Positions 61,883-64,000 of a stretch of DNA of 64,000 bases are shown here, piece after piece. The first letter of the stretch is position 1; each line of letters begins with the position of its first letter. Made by a program: the position numbers and the translations under genes. Origin of the DNA: CAJXSD01 sp964633145 (GTDB lineage: Bacteria; Pseudomonadota; Alphaproteobacteria; Rhodobacterales; Rhodobacteraceae); the NCBI GenBank assembly GCA_964633145.1, contig CAZWFE010000009.1, positions 1-64,000 on the forward strand, in the 5' to 3' direction. A model generated the notes under the pieces. That model did no database searches, was not told the origin of the DNA, and worked only from the letters and a program-made list of their open reading frames with translations.

Positions 61883-63256
61883 TTAAAGCGTATCGGCATC
61901 TGGTAATTTATGTATGTCAAACCCAACACTTGGGACAAGTTCGACACCGGTTTTCGACATCCTGACCTCAAGCCCTGCAGATTGAAAGAGGGATTTCAGT
62001 TTATCCACTTGGTCAAAATTTTTCGATGCAATCGCAGTTTGTCGGGCGGCAAATAATGCGGTTTCATAGGCGCTTAGGTCAACAGTTGGGGTGGTCCAAT
62101 CCCCCATTTCATCACTTAGCAAGCCTATCAGGTTTGCAGCCGCTTTCAACATTGGGCCATCGCCTGCATTGGCATATTGATGCAACAGTGCGATCACACC
62201 CGATGTGTTCAGATCATCTGCCAGTGTTTTGACGACATCATCGGCGATTTTGCATGCGGTGATGCCATCGGTGATCGCACGCCATTTGCGCAACGTCTTT
62301 TCTGCGTCGCGCGCCTTGGCATCATTCCAGTCCATGGGTTTGCCGTAATGCGTCGATAGAAACACAAACCTGATAACTTCGCCCGCATAGCCCTGATCCA
62401 ACAAATCGCGCACGGTAAAGAAATTGCCCAGAGACTTGGACATTTTTTTGCCCTCAACCTGTAGCATTTCATTGTGCAGCCAAACATTTGCAAAACCGGC
62501 ATTCGGATCGGCACAGCAGCTTTGGGCAATTTCGTTTTCGTGGTGGGGGAACATCAAATCATTGCCACCGCCATGAATGTCAAAATGCGCCCCCAACAGA
62601 TCGCGTGACATGGCTGAACATTCAATGTGCCAGCCGGGGCGGCCACGGCCCCATGGGCTGTCCCAACCGGGTTCGTGATCTTGGGATGGTTTCCACAACA
62701 CAAAATCCATCGGATTGCGTTTATAGGGTGCGACCTCAACCCGGGCGCCTGCGATCATATCGTCGATATTGCGACCTGATAGGCGCCCATAGCCATCATA
62801 GCTGTCAACGGCAAACAGCACATGGCCTTGGGCCGCATAGGCGTTGTTTTTGGCGATCAAATCTGAAATCATATCGATCATTTGATCGATGTATTGCGTG
62901 GCGCGCGGCATGTGGGTCGGCAATTGGTTGCCCAATGCACCCATATCGTCCAAAAACCATTGTGTGGTTTGCGCTGTAATATCACCAATACTACGCCCTG
63001 TTTCGGCCGCGCGCGCATTAATTTTATCTTCAACATCAGTGAAGTTGCGCACATATGTAACATGATCTGCGCCATAGATATGTTTTAGCAGACGAAACAA
63101 CACGTCAAACATAATCACGTTTCTTGCGTTGCCGATATGGGCGCGATCATAGACGGTCGGTCCACATAGATACATGCGCACATTATTGGCGTCTATCGGC
63201 GCAAAGGTTTCTTTGCGTCGTGTCATCGAATTATGCAGCATAACAGCGACCATCAT
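61883..63256 (-). CDS. cysS: Cysteinyl-tRNA synthetase
   Basis: It charges tRNA(Cys). The 457-residue class I enzyme has CGPTVYDRAHIGNAR near residue 31-45 (HIGH equivalent), zinc ligands including GWHIECSAMS near 220 and GGNDLMFPHHENE, and KMSKS near 275. Two adjacent ATGs (63256, 63253) are possible behind AAAGGG. The gene heads the cysS-cimA-synthase-like operon and is divergent from the TfoX C-terminal gene. Confidence 0.95.
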   Translation of the reverse strand: MMVAVMLHNSMTRRKETFAPIDANNVRMYLCGPTVYDRAHIGNARNVIMFDVLFRLLKHIYGADHVTYVRNFTDVEDKINARAAETGRSIGDITAQTTQWFLDDMGALGNQLPTHMPRATQYIDQMIDMISDLIAKNNAYAAQGHVLFAVDSYDGYGRLSGRNIDDMIAGARVEVAPYKRNPMDFVLWKPSQDHEPGWDSPWGRGRPGWHIECSAMSRDLLGAHFDIHGGGNDLMFPHHENEIAQSCCADPNAGFANVWLHNEMLQVEGKKMSKSLGNFFTVRDLLDQGYAGEVIRFVFLSTHYGKPMDWNDAKARDAEKTLRKWRAITDGITACKIADDVVKTLADDLNTSGVIALLHQYANAGDGPMLKAAANLIGLLSDEMGDWTTPTVDLSAYETALFAARQTAIASKNFDQVDKLKSLFQSAGLEVRMSKTGVELVPSVGFDIHKLPDADTL

Positions 63257-63400
63257 TTGACCCTTTCGTGATGATTTGTTGGTGCAATATCAAACCTGTT
63301 TCAAAATGGAAACGCTATATTCTGGCACGGTTATTGGAAATTGACAATTTGCGGGCGCATGTGCCTTATTGAAACATGGAATGCAGCGGGGTGTAGGAAC

Positions 63401-63754
63401 TTGGATCAGCCAATTTCATCGATACGAAACTTGGGCCCCGCGACCGAGGCCGAGTTCCATAAAATTGGCGTGACCGGCGCGCAGCAATTGCGCGAACTGG
63501 GACCTGATACCGCGTATCGCATGTTGTTGGAAAACGGGGTCAGGCCGCATTTTATTGGATATTATGTGTTGGTTATGGGCCTGCAGAACCGCCCATGGAA
63601 TGATTGTAAGGGGGCTGAAAAACAGGCCCTGCGCCAGCGATTTGATCACATCAAAGATCAAGCCAAACAAAGAGCAAGCGACAGCGGTGTATCACATGAA
63701 TTGGATCGCGCACTTGATCAAATTGGTGTGCGCAAACCGTCATTGGCCAAATAA
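63401..63754 (+). CDS. TfoX C-terminal domain protein
   Basis: The product of about 117 residues carries the TfoX C-terminal (helix-hairpin-helix-like) domain: SIRNLGPATEAEFHKIGVTGAQ (split over residues 6-27), then RPHFIGYYVLVMGLQNRPWNDC. Only the C-terminal half of competence regulator TfoX is present, as is common in this family of genomes. Start choice is uncertain: the TTG at 63401 fits the family length and has AGGAA just before it, while in-frame ATGs at 63341 and 63359 would add an unlike N-terminus. Function is unknown. Confidence 0.75.
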   Translation: MDQPISSIRNLGPATEAEFHKIGVTGAQQLRELGPDTAYRMLLENGVRPHFIGYYVLVMGLQNRPWNDCKGAEKQALRQRFDHIKDQAKQRASDSGVSHELDRALDQIGVRKPSLAK

Positions 63755-63770
63755 TTCATGTGCGCAAGGT

Positions 63771-64000
63771 CTAGGCCTCTTTGTTCTTGAAGGTCAGCCA
63801 AAGCAATGCGCCACCGGCCAGCGTTAAAAACGGGATCATCGCAATGTTTACCGATGCCCACCCATCCACAGCTGCACCGCCCGAGCAATTCATCAAACCA
63901 CCCGACGCAAGCGATGCAAACGTCACGCCACCAAAGACGATAAGATCGTTCATACCCTGAACAATGCCCTTTTCCGCGCTGTCGTGCGCGCCTGCCAGCA
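63771..64000 (-). CDS. MFS transporter, C-terminal fragment cut by the window edge
   Basis: The last 76 residues of a membrane transporter run in from beyond the right edge: a cytoplasmic loop GAHDSAEKGIVQGMNDL and two membrane helices (LIVFGGVTFASLASGGLM and NIAMIPFLTLAGGALLWLTF). The pattern fits an MFS exporter's final two helices. The internal Met at 63953 is not the start. It is convergent with the TfoX-like gene by 16 bp. The substrate is unknown. Confidence 0.75.
   Translation of the reverse strand, partial: LAGAHDSAEKGIVQGMNDLIVFGGVTFASLASGGLMNCSGGAAVDGWASVNIAMIPFLTLAGGALLWLTFKNKEA

Noticed and set aside
63341..63400. ATG start at 63341 or 63359 for the TfoX-like protein
   Set aside because: These would add a non-conserved start; the conserved domain begins right after the TTG at 63401. 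I keep this as uncertain.

Overview
The window looks like chromosome of a marine alphaproteobacterium of the Rhodobacteraceae (Roseobacter group), of the kind with modest G+C (roughly half by eye). The evidence is family content and order: cysG-DUF2849-cysI-DUF934-fpr beside a divergent Lrp regulator, dctBD next to dctPQM, lptF-lptG-lptD-surA-pdxA-rsmA, edd-eda, prfA-prmC-DUF4167, pepA-holC, an RSP_2648-like PIN protein, DUF2849/DUF2852/DUF4167 proteins, and a dispersed 3' repeat that I recall as common in this family. I see no phage, plasmid, complete insertion sequence, rRNA, tRNA or CRISPR array. No gene-free stretch exceeds about 230 bases. One 100-N scaffold gap (7308-7407) is flanked by identical 47-bp ends and is probably an artefact.

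Layout. 1-124: possible edge of a mobile element. 125-2949: pyrimidine genes pyrE and pyrC and a glycosyltransferase. 3090-7261: a CoxD/CoxE/XdhC/molybdopterin-binding set for maturing a molybdenum hydroxylase. 7482-8030: infC with an AUA start codon. 8220-8933: a membrane-anchored 11-mer-repeat protein. 9010-14289: the sulfite-reduction operon, without cysH at the usual place, and its Lrp regulator. 14297-15478: a cytochrome P450. 15533-22062: C4-dicarboxylate two-component system and TRAP transporter. 22115-26976: tpiA, a 2OG-Fe(II) oxygenase, two Fe-S assembly proteins, bpt and small membrane proteins. 27003-32526: glnE and the Entner-Doudoroff pair. 32667-35762: rRNA methyltransferase plus PIN protein, then enolase. 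35892-41681: EamA transporter, SelO, a GNAT protein, nucleoside hydrolase, an iron-regulated iron-binding protein, mazG. 41745-46054: M20 hydrolase, DUF1499, prfA, prmC, DUF4167. 46096-53432: outer-membrane/LPS export operon. 53652-59308: pepA-holC, an aspartic protease, marC, an ABC-F protein, ndk. 59452-64000: synthase-like protein, citramalate synthase, cysS, a TfoX C-terminal protein and the end of an MFS transporter.

Regulation readable from sequence: a paired Lrp-type operator 42 bp centre to centre between cysG and its regulator gene; a paired DctD-type operator 33 bp centre to centre upstream of dctP, with a DctD whose ATPase motifs are broken; LacI-type GTTA-CG-TAAC operators before edd-eda and eno; an ACCTGA-N9-TCAGGT palindrome filling the spacer of the promoter of the iron-binding protein; and a pair of unexplained AATGTRAA-N5-TTYACATT palindromes before a DUF2852 gene. 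These signals, together with several pseudo-enzymes (DctD, the squalene-synthase-like protein) and the PIN/rRNA-methyltransferase pair, are the most interesting content.
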